DNA of 44,531 bases from a bacterium (GTDB lineage Bacteria > Electryoneota > Electryoneia > Electryoneales > Electryoneaceae). Below the pieces are notes generated by a model. It saw only the letters and a program-made list of their open reading frames with translations, had not been told where the DNA came from and did no database searches. Both the position numbers and the translations under genes were made by a program. Below are positions 42,117 through 44,531 of this stretch, in pieces; positions within the stretch are counted from its first letter, which is position 1; each line of letters begins with the position of its first letter. The DNA lies in assembly GCA_028278125.1 (NCBI GenBank), contig JANQEY010000220.1, forward strand, positions 1-44,531, read 5' to 3'.

Positions 42117-44531
42117 ATGAAGAAGTTGCAGTTAGTGTTAGCGCTTGGGGTGCTGTTTGTTCTCAGTGCCGGTGCTTTCGCCTCAGATGTCGATTTTGCG
42201 ACAATTGAGGAAAAACAGGTCTTTTACGAGCAATTGGAAAACGCTCGTTCGACCTTGCTTAGTGGAGGTAATTTAACCGAAGAGCAGGTTAAATTGCTTG
42301 AAGATGAAGGATTAATTAATCGAGATGAGCTCGATCGTACAGGTGGACCTGACAATTTCGGTTATGAATTTATAGACAACGAAGAGGAAAACGGTCCGGA
42401 TTTCGAATGGGTAGATATCACGGGTACCGGTGAGACTGTAACCGGACTTGCTGACGACAACCATGTCGGTCCCTTCGATATCGGGTTCGACTTTCCCTTC
42501 TACGATGATACATATTCACAGTTCTATGTTCAGTCGAACGGGACAATCTCCTTTACGGACCAGTACATCACCCTCGGTAATTCAGCCATCCCTAATCCAC
42601 AACACAACGCCTTTATTGCCTGGTACTGGGATGATTTGAATCCAAACAACGGTGGAACTGTTTATTACGAAGTCGTTGATATTGAAGGACAGGATGCGCT
42701 CTGTATCCTATATGATGAATATCACGACTATTGGCCAGCCGATGGATGGACTACATCACAGGTCCTGATGTTTGAAAGTGGTAAGGTGATTATCACATAT
42801 GATTTAATTGAAGATGGAATGGATAACACCAGTTGTACAGTGGGTATTCAAAATGCTGATGGATCTGACGGTCTTGAATATGTATACAACAACGATCCGG
42901 CTGGTTATCCTTACGCCGGATTACAGGTTCAATTCTCGTCATTTGAAGATGCGGTGATCAGCGGTGTAGTTACAGACGTAGACACCGGCGATCCAATTGA
43001 AAGTGCACAGCTTGACCTCTATTATGCTGATGAACTGGAATCGCTTCAAACTGTCTTTACAAATGCTCTGGGTGAATACGAGATATATATTGGTGAAGAG
43101 GGCACCTTTGACCTGACTGCCTATGCTGCAACCTATGTACAACAAATGGTTGAAGATATTGCTGTTCTCGAAGCTGATGTTATCACACAGGATTTTGCAC
43201 TTGCTGCAGAAACGGAAACAGTTCTTGTAGGTGGTCAAGTCCGGTCTGCTGACACACCGGAAACACCCCTGGAAGGAGTGACTGTAACATTGCCTGAAAT
43301 CGGTGAATTTGCGGTCACAAACGCCCTGGGTATCTTTAACCTTGGCAACCAGCTTGTTGGTGAATATACTTTTGAGATCAGCTATGATCCCCCCGGATCG
43401 GAAGGCTATCATAATCTCATACTCAACAATGTTGAGGTTAACGAAGATGCCATTCCGCTCATTTTTGAAGTCTTTGAAATAATGCCACCGCAAAATCCTA
43501 CAGCGAATTCAGGAGACGCTGAAATAACCTTAAATTGGGAAGCCCCTGCAAATCACCCGGAAGACCTGACGCTGGAAATGGTTGAGGAGCAGATTGAGAT
43601 TTATGAAGAAACCCTGGAAAGATTCAGGGCGTTTGGCGCTCCCGACGAAGTTGCCAAGATACCTCAGATGGAAAATGAACTTCTCAGGCTTCAATCACTA
43701 AGAGCAGCTTTTGAAAACGAAGCTGAACTCGACCAGCTAACAGATTTTGCCGGTTACAGGATAAAAATTATTTATGAAGATGATACTGAAGAAATTCTAC
43801 CGGGTATTTTTGTTGGTGAATCTCACACACTAACTGGCTTGACAAATGGTGAGATGTATGGTCTCGCGATCGCGGCTGAATATGGCTACGATGAAGATTA
43901 TCTTGAATTTTCTGATATCCTGTACAGCCGTCCCCACGCGCTGGGTGGTTATAACTTTGAGGAAGTTGACTACGAATGGATTGAAATCAATCCGGACAAC
44001 GGTGGTCCCGGAACAGTGATCCTGGACGCCGGCGATGATGCAAGCAGCGGATTCTGGTCAATCACTCCATTAAACTTCACCTTCTTTGACAACATGTTCA
44101 CTCAACTGGCTGCTTGTTCAAACGGCTGGATGAGCTTCACAAACGCTGGTACCCTTATTGGTCCTACAATTCCAAATGTTGGGGAACCCAACAATACAAT
44201 TATCGGGGTTAACGCGGATACCGACTGTGAACAGGCCGGTGATGATGTGGCAATCTGGTATTATGTGGACGAAGATGAAAACAGAGTAGTGGTTCAGTGG
44301 TTCGTGATGCCATATTTTGGCAATACAGATTACCGTTTCTCCTACCAGGCGGTTCTAAATTGTACTGACAACAGTGTCCAGTTGAATTATGAGTGGGCTG
44401 ACGACTGGATGGACATAAACCGGGGTGGTGCGATCATCGGTATCGAAAACGGGCTTGGTGATATAGCATATACCTATGACATGAACAACCTCGTAGATGA
44501 AATGTCCCTCAGATGGACTCCGGCTGACTGG
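42117..44531 (+). CDS. Large exported multidomain beta protein, 3' end outside the window
   Basis: The frame opens at an ATG behind AAGGAG and stays open for 805 codons to the window edge, so the C terminus is missing. A signal peptide (1 to about 22, VLSAGAFA) is followed by a short helical region. A beta-sandwich at about 82-273 has PFDIGFDFPFYDDTYSQFYV and QSNGTISF. Two carboxypeptidase-regulatory-like modules (about 280-363 and 364-452) have ISGVVTDVDTGDPI and VGGQVRSADTPETPLEGV. An FN3 module at about 457-603 contains an inserted, very acidic helical hairpin (about 482-540). A second copy of the first sandwich type begins at about 611 (FTFFDNMFTQLAACSNGWMSF). A sorting domain like those of the neighbours is expected beyond the edge. 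The role is probably on the cell surface; no catalytic motif is visible. Confidence 0.85.
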   Translation, partial: MKKLQLVLALGVLFVLSAGAFASDVDFATIEEKQVFYEQLENARSTLLSGGNLTEEQVKLLEDEGLINRDELDRTGGPDNFGYEFIDNEEENGPDFEWVDITGTGETVTGLADDNHVGPFDIGFDFPFYDDTYSQFYVQSNGTISFTDQYITLGNSAIPNPQHNAFIAWYWDDLNPNNGGTVYYEVVDIEGQDALCILYDEYHDYWPADGWTTSQVLMFESGKVIITYDLIEDGMDNTSCTVGIQNADGSDGLEYVYNNDPAGYPYAGLQVQFSSFEDAVISGVVTDVDTGDPIESAQLDLYYADELESLQTVFTNALGEYEIYIGEEGTFDLTAYAATYVQQMVEDIAVLEADVITQDFALAAETETVLVGGQVRSADTPETPLEGVTVTLPEIGEFAVTNALGIFNLGNQLVGEYTFEISYDPPGSEGYHNLILNNVEVNEDAIPLIFEVFEIMPPQNPTANSGDAEITLNWEAPANHPEDLTLEMVEEQIEIYEETLERFRAFGAPDEVAKIPQMENELLRLQSLRAAFENEAELDQLTDFAGYRIKIIYEDDTEEILPGIFVGESHTLTGLTNGEMYGLAIAAEYGYDEDYLEFSDILYSRPHALGGYNFEEVDYEWIEINPDNGGPGTVILDAGDDASSGFWSITPLNFTFFDNMFTQLAACSNGWMSFTNAGTLIGPTIPNVGEPNNTIIGVNADTDCEQAGDDVAIWYYVDEDENRVVVQWFVMPYFGNTDYRFSYQAVLNCTDNSVQLNYEWADDWMDINRGGAIIGIENGLGDIAYTYDMNNLVDEMSLRWTPADW

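Noticed and set aside
42939..43493. 184-codon minus-strand frame
   Set aside because: It is antisense to the carboxypeptidase-regulatory-like modules of the last gene, which has a good start, signal peptide and continuous frame.

Overview
The window looks like a chromosomal segment of an uncultured bacterium of the FCB superphylum (the Bacteroidota / KSB1 / Zixibacteria / Electryonea / Marinimicrobia side of the tree). The evidence is three large exported proteins that end in the YPNPFN...GIYF/VYF...RKIVLMK type of C-terminal sorting domain read by type IX secretion, purine-rich Shine-Dalgarno sites, and a moderate-GC chromosome. This placement is an inference from protein style; there is no rRNA or other phylogenetic marker here, and I see no tRNA, CRISPR array, transposase or integrase.

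Layout. (1) 1-2503: an AT-rich stretch with a single RloC/PrrC-like ABC ATPase that has a zinc hook and a C-terminal HEPN-like nuclease motif, probably a horizontally acquired defence gene. (2) 2722-7299: a plus-strand sulfur/electron-transfer operon with a possible ribbon-helix-helix protein, a membrane-anchored octaheme cytochrome c of the tetrathionate reductase family, a four-helix cytochrome b, and two YeeE/YedE half-transporters, the second carrying a rhodanese-like domain without its cysteine. (3) 7516-9594: an exported GH97 glycosidase. (4) 9762-11458, minus strand: an exported metallo-beta-lactamase/TPR hydrolase and a small membrane protein. (5) 11757-23147: a compact seven-gene plus-strand cluster with fructokinase, fused sucrose-phosphate synthase/phosphatase, sucrose synthase, SGLT-type symporter, 6-phosphogluconate dehydrogenase, an FGGY (gluconate-type) kinase and a LarA-like nickel-pincer epimerase. 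(6) 23140-25551, minus: a hybrid histidine kinase, convergent with and overlapping the last gene of the cluster. (7) 26105-32244: two tandem paralogous beta-helix proteins with sorting domains. (8) 32245-33464: repeats and an orphan receiver-domain protein. (9) 33465-36257: lysine-ketoglutarate reductase and saccharopine dehydrogenase as two genes. (10) 36565-39519: a seven-bladed-propeller plus five-FN3 secreted protein with a sorting domain. (11) 39613-41580, minus: an exported oligoendopeptidase F. (12) 42117 to the end: the start of another large exported beta-sandwich/FN3 protein that runs out of the window.

How the genes work together. The sucrose block could make sucrose (SPS-SPP), reversibly split it to NDP-glucose plus fructose (sucrose synthase) and re-phosphorylate the fructose (fructokinase). 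The adjoining kinase, dehydrogenase and LarA-like protein read as gluconate-to-pentose-phosphate metabolism with a possible 2-epimerisation step. The sulfur operon combines a multiheme reductase with a quinol-type cytochrome b and sulfur-compound import. Several families of short palindromes (CCCTGTT..AACAGGG and CCCGGG..CCCGGG) occur between genes as probable terminators. Related palindromes also lie in frame inside the two beta-helix genes, just before the conserved RKIVLMK tail.
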